From Lineus longissimus (lineage: Eukaryota; Nemertea; Pilidiophora; Heteronemertea; Lineidae): a stretch of DNA of 64,000 nucleotides. The position numbers and the translations under genes were made by a program. Position 1 is the stretch's first letter. Each line of letters opens with the position of its first letter. Under the pieces are notes generated by a model. That model was not told where the DNA came from. It saw only the letters and a program-made list of their open reading frames with translations, and ran no database searches. This document shows positions 32,711-41,524 of the stretch, in pieces. The stretch lies in the NCBI RefSeq assembly GCF_910592395.1, contig NC_088315.1, positions 10,482,501 through 10,546,500 of the forward strand, given 5' to 3'.

Positions 32711-33130
32711 ACAAACTTGGTGTCTTTACCCATGTTTGTTGAGTCAATCTTTCATATGAAAATGTCTTCAACAGTGTTGAAGGGCTTCTAGGGTCCATTC
32801 GGGGGTACCCCCAACCAAAACCCGGTGGACATTGCCAAAATTACAAGTGTAGATAACTTCTCAGCCATTATAGTCATATTACATTACATACCATATTACA
32901 AAAGACTTTTGTCTCTTTTACCCATGTTTGTGGGGCCAGTCTTTCATATAAGAGTGTTTCCACGAATTATGTTTTGGTACCCTACCCAAGGCTGTTGCTT
33001 AATTACCAATATTTTCAAATCTTCATAACTTCTGAACCATCTACATGTAAGCTTACATGTATCTCCAAAACCAACTTAGTATCTTTACCCATGTTTGTCA
33101 AATCTTAGAGTTTTCCAAGTCTTTCATGGA
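32711..33130. repeat. About three degenerate ~180-bp tandem units between the arms
   Basis: The phrase TTTACCCATGTTTGT recurs at about 32727, 32919 and 33086, each time followed by TCTTTCAT some 15-25 bases later. Spacing is 165-190 bases. The units are too diverged to set edges. Confidence 0.65.
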
Positions 33131-33504
33131 AATATTTTGGCATAGTGTTTTGGCATTCTTTGATGAGTAAGACTTGTGACCTGGTACTATATAGGAGGGA
33201 TGGGGGTGCTCAGTATTTTATTGATCATTCAAAGTGTGAGTGCTTCTGAAGTTCTTTATTATGGACTATGGTCAATAGGCCTATTCAAATCCAGCAATCT
33301 GGAAGATGTATTCCTTTGATCATTGGGGAATTATGAGGCCTTCTCACAGAACGAGTTAGCTCTCAAGAACGTCCCACGCAGTGTTCTCTTTAGATGGTTT
33401 TGGTACGTTTGATGTTCTTCATTCACAGCAATGCTATAACTTAGCATGAGATAATATAAGTACCAAAGTTTTTTTGAACAGAATCATTAAACTACTCAAA
33501 ACAC

Positions 33505-33521
33505 TCCCCCCCCCCCCCCCC
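33505..33521. repeat. Poly-C tract
   Basis: A run of about 17 C residues. Such runs are unstable and prone to sequencing-length error. Confidence 0.9.
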
Positions 33522-33564
33522 CTGCAAATAATAGACCCCTTGCTTAACGAAGGGGGATTGATAA

Positions 33565-33890
33565 AAGGCCAGGTGAGATATGGCGAAACGGGAGAAGGCA
33601 AAATGGGAAGAAGGCGAATTGACACAAAGGTCAATCAGGAAAAGGCAAGATGAGATAAGGCAGGATGGAACCAAGGCAGAATAGGACAAAGGCGAAATAA
33701 GAAAAGGCAAACAAGGATGAGGCAAGATGAGAGGAAGGCGAGTTAGGAAGAAGGCCAATTGGAACAAAGGCGAGATAAGACGATGGCGAAATCGTAGAAG
33801 GCGAATTGAGAAAAGGCAAGTTAGGAGAAGGCTAAATGGGAGAAGGCAAAATTGGATAAGGCGAATAAGGTTAAGGCGAAATGGGCAGAT
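33565..33890 (-). repeat. Minisatellite arm with AAGGCGAAA units, inverted partner
   Basis: Degenerate 15-18-base units on the pattern AAGGCGAAATnGGAGA, the reverse complement of the array at 32335-32710. Both arms are bordered on the outside by CCAAGTAGAC (at 32323 and 33893), but these border copies are in direct orientation. Confidence 0.85.
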
Positions 33891-33894
33891 ACCA

Positions 33895-34507
33895 AGTAGA
33901 CATAGCCCCGTGGTTCACACGCCTGCCATTGATGCTGGTCGAGGACCCCAGGTGGCGACCCGAGTCCTAATCGGCTACTTATAAATTTAAACTGTACATG
34001 TATTTACTTTTTCTTCTCGTTTTCCCCATCTCCGCTGCTCATTTGCTCGGACAAACTAAAGTTATATCGCTCTTCCAACTCCATTGTAGATTGGCTATCT
34101 TGGTTGACCACGACCCGTGGCACTCATTGAAAAATTCTAGATTTATACTCAACTGCAATTTTACAGTGCATTAAGTGCACTTTGTGCCAACGAAGCTTTG
34201 TTCTAAATTCAACCGTTATGGTTAGGCTACCGAAACCGCTTGAGTTGGTGCATATGGAAGCAGTCAAAAGCTTAAAAGCATTTAAAATCTCATTGTTGGT
34301 TGTTTGATATGAGCCGTTAAAGAATAGAAATTGGTACCTCAACAGTTCAGTATCGGTTCCTTTAACCAAAACATTTCTTTTTAGGAAATGACTTGATTTG
34401 TCCTGAAACCTCATTTTAATTGTTTCTTACTGGGACCATAGACGCAAGCAATGGTTGACGAAAATCATTTTGATGGTTTTTTGGCTCGCATTTTTCCTTC
34501 ATATACA
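33895..34507. other. Relic-intron sequence, nothing recognised
   Basis: No supported gene, RNA or array in this stretch. Confidence 0.4.
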
Positions 34508-34683
34508 TTAGAACCTCTCTATTAAGGACACCCTCGGGACTGACAAATGCTGTCCTTAATAGAGAGGTGTCCTGATTGGAGAGGTCAAATTGAATGGAAA
34601 GTACCAATTTGGGACCACAACTAGTGTCCTTAATAGAGAGGTTGTCCCTAATAGAGAGGTGTCTGCTAAGGGAGGCTCCACTG
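34508..34683 (-). mobile_element. MITE-like repeat, copy 3 (reverse of 14686-14863)
   Basis: Begins TTAGAACCTCTCTATTAAGG and ends GGGAGGCTCCACTG. It is the reverse complement of the block at 14686-14863 with modest divergence. It lies in the HDDC3 relic intron, about 100 bases before remnant exon 2. Confidence 0.7.
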
Positions 34684-34784
34684 TATTGTATTAGGTAACG
34701 TTATTCGTAAGACTGGCTCCATCAAGCAAAGCATTTCTTATTGACATAAATGATAATGCCAATATGCATCTCAATTTATTCCAG

Positions 34785-34843
34785 GCAGCTTTGCTTCACG
34801 CCACTGTTGAGGATACAAAACATCTTTGGCAAAGACGTAGCAG
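34785..34843 (+). pseudogene. HDDC3: HDDC3-like exon remnant 2 (HD motif exon)
   Basis: The acceptor is CAATTTATTCCAG and the donor is GCAG followed by GTAAAA. The first half reads AALLHATVEDT, where functional HDDC3 has an HD pair, so the metal-binding Asp is Ala. The second half makes sense only one frame over (IQNIFGKDVA). This marks a small deletion and frameshift after VEDT. The intron phase at the donor fits exactly with the next remnant, which starts GVVAEVTDD. Confidence 0.78.
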
Positions 34844-35139
34844 GTAAAATAAGAATATACTGCTCAAGTGTGTGATCCGAGTCTCGAGATTGCACGATCC
34901 GCTGATTTTCTCTAGCCTCAGAAAGCTCAACTTCCAGATTAAAATAAAATTCTAGGCTGTGCCTGTGGAGACTTCAATAGAACACAAACACTTTCCTTGA
35001 GGACGCTTCCCTTGATTTTGAAGCCGTTTGTTTGCGTGTACTTTTTCTCATAAAATTCAATGGTTTTCATAGCATGTCTGACTGATCAGTGCGTTTAGGG
35101 TACGTGATGAATTATGTGATTCTAACGTACAGACACAAG

Positions 35140-36310
35140 TCATAATCTGTTTCCTAACCCCTGAAACCACTCACAATCTGATTCCCCCTCTCTGACACCA
35201 TTGTAGGCTATTTCGATACATTGTGCCTTAATTCGACGAATATAAAACGAGATGAAAACGAAGACTCGATTGTGGTTGTTGTTCACTTGTACACTTTTCA
35301 CAATTTCCGATTACGCCGTTCGGGGTGCCGAAGACTACATATAACACTGTCGCATTATCATCTGATTTTCATACCCTGACACCATTTATCATCTGATTCC
35401 CTCTAACTGCCAACATTCATAATCTGATCCCCACACGCTAATACCATTCAGAATCATAATTCCTAAACACTAAAATCATTTATAATCTAATCTTCGTTCC
35501 CTGACAGCATTCATAATTCGATTCCTATTCCCTGACAACATTCATAATCTGATTCCCTCATGCTTAAACTATTCATAATCATAATTCCTACTCCCTGACA
35601 TTTGACACAGTTCATATTGTGATTCCCACATGCTAAGACAATTCATAACTTAAATTCCCATTCCCTGAAACCTTTCACAATCTAAACCTACGTACTAAAA
35701 CCATTCATAATCCGAATTCTCTCATGTTAAAACCATTCACAATCTTATTCCCATTCCTTGACGCCATTAATAATCCAAATCCTACACGGTAAACCATTCA
35801 TAACCTTAATTCCCACTCCTTGACACCATTCATAATTCGATTCCTATTCCCTGACAACATTCTTAATCTGATTCCCCCATGCTAAAACTATTCATAATCA
35901 TAATTCCCTCTCCCTGACATTTGACACAATTCATTTTCTGAATCCCACATGGTTAGACAATTCATAATCCGAATTGCCTCATGCTTGCTAAAATCATTCA
36001 CAATCTTATTCCCATTCCCTGACACGATTGATAATTTAATTCCTACACGGTAAAACCATTCATAACCTTTATTCCCACTCCTTGACACCATTCACAATCT
36101 GATTCCCATTCCCTGATGCCATTTATAATCTAATTCTCACTCCCTGACATCATTCATAATCTGATTCCCACACACTTAAACTATCATAATCTTTACTTCC
36201 ACTCCCTGACACTTTCTATAATCTGACACTCGCAAGCCGACTTCTTTCATAGTCTGATTCCCACGTGCAGAAACCAGTCATAATCTGATTCCCACATGCT
36301 TCAAAATCTG
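35140..36310. repeat. ~40-bp minisatellite (CATTCATAATCTGATTCCC)
   Basis: About 25-30 degenerate units of roughly 35-45 bases contain CATTCATAATC, TGATTCCCAC and CCTGACACC or ATGCTAAAACC. Two alternating versions are visible: one with TCCCTGACACC, one with ACATGCTAAAACC. The array fills most of the last intron of the HDDC3 relic. Identical spaced repeats and unique spacers are absent, so it is not a CRISPR array. Confidence 0.85.
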
Positions 36311-36614
36311 GTGAAGTCCTCCATCAGCGTTGATTCGTTCATCAGGAGCGATTTCTTATGACACCTCTCATTTATCCAAATCAATCTGAATGGTTGGAAT
36401 TCGTGCCAGATCCAAATTCCTAGATGGCTGCTGGCTGCCATTGTAGTGTTCACCCAAACTCCATATGATCAGTGTTTGAAACCTGGTTCTTTGCTCATTT
36501 TGTGGGCATCTTGTTAATATGTGCTAACGCAATCCGGTAGAGGTCTATTGGCTGTAATTAAGCATTTAAATAAATTGTATACATGTATGCTCTCATATTC
36601 TTTTTCATTCGTAG

Positions 36615-36860
36615 GTGTGGTTGCAGAGGTCACTGATGATAAATCACTACCAAAACAAGAGTGAAAATGTCTCCAAATTGTGAACGCACCTAAGAAAACT
36701 TATCGTGCAAAACCGCAAGATTAGCAGATGAACTACGAATTCGGTGACCTTAATGGGAAGACCCCAATTGGTTGGACAGATCGAGTAGTGGATTATTTTT
36801 AATGGACAAGCATTGGAGCAATCTTTCGATGCCATGTTTGCAGCACATGGAATTCAGTAA
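36615..36860 (+). pseudogene. HDDC3: HDDC3-like terminal exon remnant
   Basis: Acceptor TTTTTCATTCGTAG precedes VVAEVTDDKSLPKQE, which is then cut by TGA where the family has an Arg codon (CGA to TGA would be one change). Downstream, KCLQIVNA, a frame-shifted LADEL, DLNGKTPIGWT, VVDYF and a final ALEQSFDAMFAAHGIQ with its own TAA at 36858-36860 follow the family order. They are separated by at least two frameshifts, two more stops and a deletion before the last block. Confidence 0.8.
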
Positions 36861-37042
36861 TCATAGAGTAATTTTAACAGGTTAGGTTCTTAAACAGTTT
36901 ACGACATAGCTGGCAAGGAGTCCTTACTAAGCAATGACAGTACTTTTATTTCAATTTGAAATCTATGTTAGATTGTTCAAGGACGAGGACTTTGTATTGG
37001 CCTGAATATTGCGGCGACATTTAGCTGCTATAAAGCACCAGA

Positions 37043-39886
37043 ATGGCACTAAAATCATCCTTTACTTGTGTACAATGCAAGAAATCATTTTCAACTGAGC
37101 ATCGTCTCGTTAAACATATTCGTATTCACTCAGGAGAAAAACCATTCCAATGCAACTATTGTGAGAAATCATTTTCAGAGAAGCGAACTCTGTTGAAGCC
37201 TGAACGTATTCACAGAGGAGAAAAACCATTCAAATGCCAATATTGTGAGAAATCCTTTTCAGAGAAGGGAACTTTATTGAGACATGAACGTATTCACACA
37301 GGAGAAAAACCATTCCAATGCAAACATTGTAGGCAATCATTTTCAGAGAAGGGAAATTTATTGAAGCATGAACGTATTCACTCGGGAGAAAAACCATTCC
37401 AATGCAAATATTGTGAGAAATCCTTTTCAGAGAAGGGAACTTTATTGAGGCATGAACGTATTCACACAGGAGAAAAACCATTCAAATGCCAATATTGTGA
37501 GAAATCCTTTTCAGAGAAGGGAACTTTATTGAGACATGAACGTATTCACACAGGAGAAAAACCATTCCAATGCAAACATTGTGGGCAATCATTTTCAGAG
37601 AAGGGAAATTTATTGAAGCATGAACGTATTCACTCGGGAGAAAAACCATTCCAATGCAAATATTGTGAGAAATCCTTTTCAGAGAAGGGAACTTTATTGA
37701 GGCATGAACGTATTCACACAGGAGCAAAACCATTCCAATGCAAATATTGTGGGAAATCAATTTCAGAGAAGGGAACCTTATTGAAGCATGAACGTATTCA
37801 CACAGGAGAAAGACCATTCCAATGCGAAGATTGTGAGAAATCATTTTCACAGAAGGGAAATCTATTGACTCATGAACGTATTCACACAGGAGAAAAACCA
37901 TTTCAGTGCAATTATTGCGAGAAAGCCTTTTCACAGAAGGGAACTTTATTGTCTCATGAACATATTCACACAGGAGAAAAACCATTTCAGTGCAATCATT
38001 GTGAGAAATCATTTTCATGCAAGGGAAGTCTATCGCGTCATAACTGTTTTCACACCGGAGAAAAACCATTTCAGTGCAATCATTGTGAGAAATCATTTTC
38101 ACGAAAGGATATTCTATTGCGTCATAAACGTATTCACACAGGAGAAAAACCATTTCAGTGCAATCATTGTGAGAAATCATTTTCACGTAAGGGTATTCTA
38201 TTGTGTCATAAACGTATTCACACAGGAGAAAAACCATTCCAATGCAAATATTGTGAGAAATCATTTTCACGTAAGAGAACTTTATTGACTCATGAACGTA
38301 TTCACACAGGAGAAAAACCATTCAGATGTGTACAGTGCGAGAAGTGGTTTGTGACAAAACAGGATCTTGTCGGACATATTCGTATTCATGCCAGAGACAA
38401 ACCATTCCAACTCAACTTCAACTGTAAATATTGTCATAAAATCTTCAAGGGTGAGTCTGACTTACAAAAACATGAGCGCAGCCACAATCATGCTACTCGC
38501 AAATCTTTGAAGGTGTCTGTTGAAAGTCCCGGAAAGGATAAATGTTTAAAGTCGGAAAGTGGCAATGCTATGAAAAGTTCATGTCCAAGGTCTCGTCATG
38601 AACAAACTGTTGTGCCAGAAGAACCTGTAGTAGAACTAACCGGTCATTCAAACTACAATAATTCTCTAAATGGACTAAACCCAAAACCTGCATGTTTTGT
38701 GACTAATATATGTTTGATCAGCGGAAAGACTGAGAGTAAGGTATATCAGTTGCTTGCTGCAGTCGGGTGTTCTGACATGAATATCAAGGACGCAGCTGCA
38801 AAAATGTCTGTTTTCAATGGGAGTGAAACTCGGAGTCTGGGTACTTCGAAAACTAAGGAATGTAAAGTTCGGCAGCTGGGTGTGAAACGAAGGTTGATAC
38901 GAGATACTATTGAGCGTCCTTCTAATCAGCTGGAAAATGTTAAAAGTGAAGATATGTCACATGGGTCACTCCTTGACATGTTTGCTGACCAGTCTGGTGG
39001 AAGAGTTGAACCAGCTATTACATCTGCTACAGGGCAGGTCATGGCTGAACGAGACCCACCAGTTGTTCATGCTAGAGGGGAGAGAAATGTCCTCAGTGGG
39101 ACCTTCAACCCGCAACCTGCAGAGATCAACTGTTTCAAAAGTGGACTACGTCAATCTGACATATCTCCTATAGAACAGACCAATATCAAAAGTGTCCCAT
39201 GTGACATATCACCTATAGAACAGGCCAACGTCAAAAGTGAGTCATGTGACAAATCTCCTATAGAACAGGCCAATATCAAAAGTGACCCATGTGACAAATC
39301 TCCTATAGAACACGCTATTGTCAAAAGTGAGCAATATGGCATGTCTCATCTAGAGCAGAGTTGTACCGTACAGGTAGTTGGACCTTGTGACATGTATACT
39401 ACAGAAGAGGCCAATTTGAAAAGTAAGCCATATGATGTCTGTCCGTTAGAACAGGCCAATGTCAAAAGTGAGCTAGGTGACTTGTCTCAGTTAGAACAGG
39501 CCAATGTGTCAAGCGAGATAGGCAACATGTCTCCTATTGAGAAGGTCCATGTCAAAAATGAGCCATTTGACGCATCTTCAATAGAGGGGGCCAGTGTTAA
39601 AAGTGAGCCGTTTGACACTTCTCCATTAGAGCAGGCCAATATCGAAAGAGAAACATGTAACATTTCTCAGATAGAGTTGGTCAATGTTAAAAGTGAAGCA
39701 TGCGACGTATCTCCTATAGAGCAAATCAGTGTGAAAAGTGAGTCATGTGATGACACGCCTCAAGCAGGGCATGATTTAGTAGAGCAGGAAAACTCCAGTG
39801 GTGCACAGGTTGATATGTCTAAGATTGATGAATACATTGCAGTGTTTGATCGCTGGGCAGAAATGTTGTGTAAAGAGAAAGATTAG
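37043..39886 (+). CDS. C2H2 zinc-finger protein, 17 fingers, with C-terminal VKSE repeat array
   Basis: A 947-residue single open frame from ATG 37043. Residues 1 to about 475 hold 17 C2H2 fingers joined by TGEKPF or SGEKPF linkers. Finger 2 has Pro in place of its first His (TLLKPERIH), so it probably does not fold. Fingers 3-5 and 6-8 are near-identical triplets from a recent 252-bp duplication. A low-complexity region follows. The last 250 residues contain 13 tandem 15-residue units of the form ISPIEQANVKSEPCD, eight of which keep a psi-K-x-E/D SUMO-acceptor consensus. A nuclear DNA-binding regulator is the expected role; the target is unknown. No KRAB, SCAN or BTB domain is present. Upstream non-coding exons are possible. 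Confidence 0.88.
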   Translation: MALKSSFTCVQCKKSFSTEHRLVKHIRIHSGEKPFQCNYCEKSFSEKRTLLKPERIHRGEKPFKCQYCEKSFSEKGTLLRHERIHTGEKPFQCKHCRQSFSEKGNLLKHERIHSGEKPFQCKYCEKSFSEKGTLLRHERIHTGEKPFKCQYCEKSFSEKGTLLRHERIHTGEKPFQCKHCGQSFSEKGNLLKHERIHSGEKPFQCKYCEKSFSEKGTLLRHERIHTGAKPFQCKYCGKSISEKGTLLKHERIHTGERPFQCEDCEKSFSQKGNLLTHERIHTGEKPFQCNYCEKAFSQKGTLLSHEHIHTGEKPFQCNHCEKSFSCKGSLSRHNCFHTGEKPFQCNHCEKSFSRKDILLRHKRIHTGEKPFQCNHCEKSFSRKGILLCHKRIHTGEKPFQCKYCEKSFSRKRTLLTHERIHTGEKPFRCVQCEKWFVTKQDLVGHIRIHARDKPFQLNFNCKYCHKIFKGESDLQKHERSHNHATRKSLKVSVESPGKDKCLKSESGNAMKSSCPRSRHEQTVVPEEPVVELTGHSNYNNSLNGLNPKPACFVTNICLISGKTESKVYQLLAAVGCSDMNIKDAAAKMSVFNGSETRSLGTSKTKECKVRQLGVKRRLIRDTIERPSNQLENVKSEDMSHGSLLDMFADQSGGRVEPAITSATGQVMAERDPPVVHARGERNVLSGTFNPQPAEINCFKSGLRQSDISPIEQTNIKSVPCDISPIEQANVKSESCDKSPIEQANIKSDPCDKSPIEHAIVKSEQYGMSHLEQSCTVQVVGPCDMYTTEEANLKSKPYDVCPLEQANVKSELGDLSQLEQANVSSEIGNMSPIEKVHVKNEPFDASSIEGASVKSEPFDTSPLEQANIERETCNISQIELVNVKSEACDVSPIEQISVKSESCDDTPQAGHDLVEQENSSGAQVDMSKIDEYIAVFDRWAEMLCKEKD
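37230..37733 (+). repeat. 252-bp tandem duplication of three zinc fingers
   Basis: The block at 37230-37481 recurs at 37482-37733 with only a few base changes (for example CRQSF against CGQSF, and TGEKPF against TGAKPF). It is in frame and adds three whole fingers. Confidence 0.85.
39161..39753 (+). repeat. 45-bp coding tandem repeat, 13 units
   Basis: Encodes the 15-residue repeat in the zinc-finger protein's tail. Units diverge but keep the reading frame; one unit (the fifth) is 17 residues and lacks the Lys motif. Confidence 0.85.
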
Positions 39887-40619
39887 AAAAAAAGCAATGC
39901 ACCTTTCATATTCTGCTGTTAAATTGGTGATCAATGATTAAAAAAGCGACCAGTCTTATGTACAGAGAGTGTCGTTCGACCTTCTTTGATCCTGTTTTTT
40001 GAGCCTGTATGTCTATGAATAGAAACTAATTAATACATTGTGTAAACACTTGAGTGAATACAATGCAATAGCAATAACTGTGTCTGTGTACATTTCCTGT
40101 TAGCCTTCTCCACGAATCATTTATTTCCAGACAATGAATTCTGTATGGATGTTCAAAGAAGACAACCAAGTGAACTGTGGTCATTTCCTGATTAAAAACA
40201 CAGTGTGTGCGAGTTGACAATTACAGGTACCATAGCAGCATGTATATATAATCGAAAACTGCTTCATTTCATCCTGCTTTTATGTTGGCATATTTAGTGG
40301 TAAATATCCAAGCTTGTATACTCACCATGGCTATATGACACTCGTTATACGACCATGAAACAATTTTGTAGGCCGTTTTGAACGGGACTTCTAATATGAC
40401 AGTCTCTCGAATGTTTGGTTAACTACATTAACCACCGTAGCAGATCTGCTACTTGGTCAAAATGGTACGAGTGATTGACCAAGATGATGATTTTTTGCTC
40501 CTGTTCACCACTGGAAAATCTGCTACTTGGGTTAGTTTTATGTATAACCATCAGATGGCAGCACCATCTGGGAGTACATTTGGGTGATGTTGACAAGATG
40601 ACGTTCCCCATGCCTGGCT
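39887..40619. other. 3' flank of the zinc-finger gene, nothing else recognised
   Basis: No AATAAA close to the stop and no further gene visible. The segmental duplication begins near 40620. Confidence 0.4.
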
Positions 40620-40679
40620 GCAGCATTACATTTTCATTGGACACTAAAATTGGGTTGAATTAGAGATAAAGAGATCAGC

Positions 40680-40863
40680 ATGGGTGTTACTCAGAGGCAG
40701 GCAGCTTTTGAACATGTGGTCGATAACTTGGCTTTCGAACGTGTCGATTTAAAAGTGAAGGGCCAAACCTTCAGCCAAATCCGGTGTGTTGCCGTGTGTC
40801 TTATAACAAAAGGATGTCTTACTGTTAATTACTGGCATGACGGAGACATTTATTGCCAATTGA
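40680..40863 (+). CDS. PAN/Apple-like exon, copy A
   Basis: From ATG 40680 the frame reads FEHVVDNLAFERVDLKVKGQ, then RCVAVC, GCLTVNYW and YCQL, and meets a GTAAGC donor at 40864. Cysteines at residues 36, 40, 46 and 59 and the C-x3-C-x5-C-x(2-4)-NY...C-x-L spacing resemble the half-domain seen in secreted PAN/Apple proteins, which bind sugars or proteins. The 5' boundary is uncertain: no strong acceptor or signal peptide is visible, so the ATG may be incidental. The same exon recurs in B and C with few changes. Further exons were not identified, and in A the sequence following the donor is deleted by about 0.48 kb. Confidence 0.5.
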
Positions 40864-40864
40864 G

Positions 40865-41524
40865 TAAGCCCCAAAAGGTATACGCCCTGCCATGATGAAC
40901 ACCTGACTCTTTGGCTCAAGTGTTGACTCCCTGGCTGTGTCCTGTGACATCTATTAGATGTTCCCCGAGTCTGGTCAATAGGACTCTTTGATCATATTCA
41001 GAGTATGTACAATTTGAACTGAAGGTATCCGCTAATCATGTCTTGGGGAAGAACCATACCTGATGATGTGCTTGAATGTGATAGGGATGTCGAACAATCT
41101 ATATGTTTGGACATAGTTACAATATGAGGAATGATCACGAATCATCTGATTTGGTCCTTCGTTATCGTCTTCATCGCAAGACAGTGCCCTTGGTAATTTG
41201 ACAGCCTCCCATAGCTCAGGACGGTTCGGGGGTAAGGAATAGGTGGATCCCCATATGAAGTGAGAACGTCAGTTTATAATTCTATACCGGAAAACCGACC
41301 AGATGGTGTCATTCAGAAAAAAAAAACTATATAAAAATGCCCAATACAGTGTTGGATGGACATGTGCACGTATCTCAAAATTGGCCTATTGGTGGAAGGT
41401 ATAAGGCTGGGAAGAGAACCTTTCAGCAATGAACCGGGAGATAGCTAAATATATAAAGCTGAATAAGTTACGAAGAAAGGGGTGAGGTACAAGGAAATTA
41501 ATTTTTTAAGGACTCGAACATTTT
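40865..41524. other. Copy A sequence after the PAN-like exon
   Basis: Holds the conserved minus-strand frame (41032-41226) and otherwise nothing recognised. Compared with B, about 480 bases after the GTAAGC donor are missing. Confidence 0.5.
41032..41226 (-). CDS. Conserved minus-strand frame, copy A (possible exon)
   Basis: On the minus strand the frame from NRPELWEAVKLPRALSCDE to GSSPRHD is open and matches the corresponding stretches of B and C. An internal AG then GTATGG (KHII, then RYG) could be a splice donor. I recognise no domain. The role is unknown; evidence is conservation of the frame only. Confidence 0.35.
   Translation of the reverse strand, partial: NRPELWEAVKLPRALSCDEDDNEGPNQMIRDHSSYCNYVQTYRLFDIPITFKHIIRYGSSPRHD

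Larger units (their letters stand above)
31791..36860 (+). pseudogene. HDDC3: Decayed HDDC3/MESH1 (metazoan SpoT homologue) gene with introns
   Basis: Three exon remnants lie in order on the plus strand and keep splice sites, so this is a decayed gene copy and not a processed pseudogene. HDDC3/MESH1 is an HD-domain hydrolase that removes the 3' pyrophosphate of (p)ppGpp and dephosphorylates NADPH. Visible matches are KDQRRKDKDAAPYVNQ (exon 31791-31859), AALLHATVEDT plus IQNIFGKDV in a second frame (34785-34843), and EVTDDKSLPKQE, LQI, GWT, YF and the C-terminal tail (36615-36860). Metal ligands are damaged: the conserved HP after YxN is Q-S, and the HD of LLHDTVEDT is HA. Stops, frameshifts and internal deletions occur. 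The first coding exon and the exon between 31859 and 34785 were not found. Confidence 0.8.

Noticed and set aside
32312-32791. 159-codon plus-strand frame rich in Leu/Phe that looks like a membrane protein
   Set aside because: Translation of the pyrimidine-rich TTTCGCCTT minisatellite.
33434-33819. Minus-strand hydrophobic frames
   Set aside because: Same minisatellite in inverted orientation.
35500-35560. ATTCGATTCC motifs resembling a tRNA T-loop
   Set aside because: They belong to the minisatellite unit; no acceptor, D or anticodon stems can be formed around them.
35140-36310. Possible CRISPR-like spaced repeat
   Set aside because: Eukaryotic context, degenerate repeats, no unique spacers of constant length and no cas genes.
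37872-38288. 138-codon plus-strand frame inside the zinc-finger gene
   Set aside because: Alternate frame of the repeated linker region (FTQEKNHFSAI), with no independent support.
37482-38321. 279-codon minus-strand frame opposite the zinc fingers
   Set aside because: It is the antisense of the highly repetitive finger array and repeats with it every 84 bases; the plus strand has the real C2H2 motifs.
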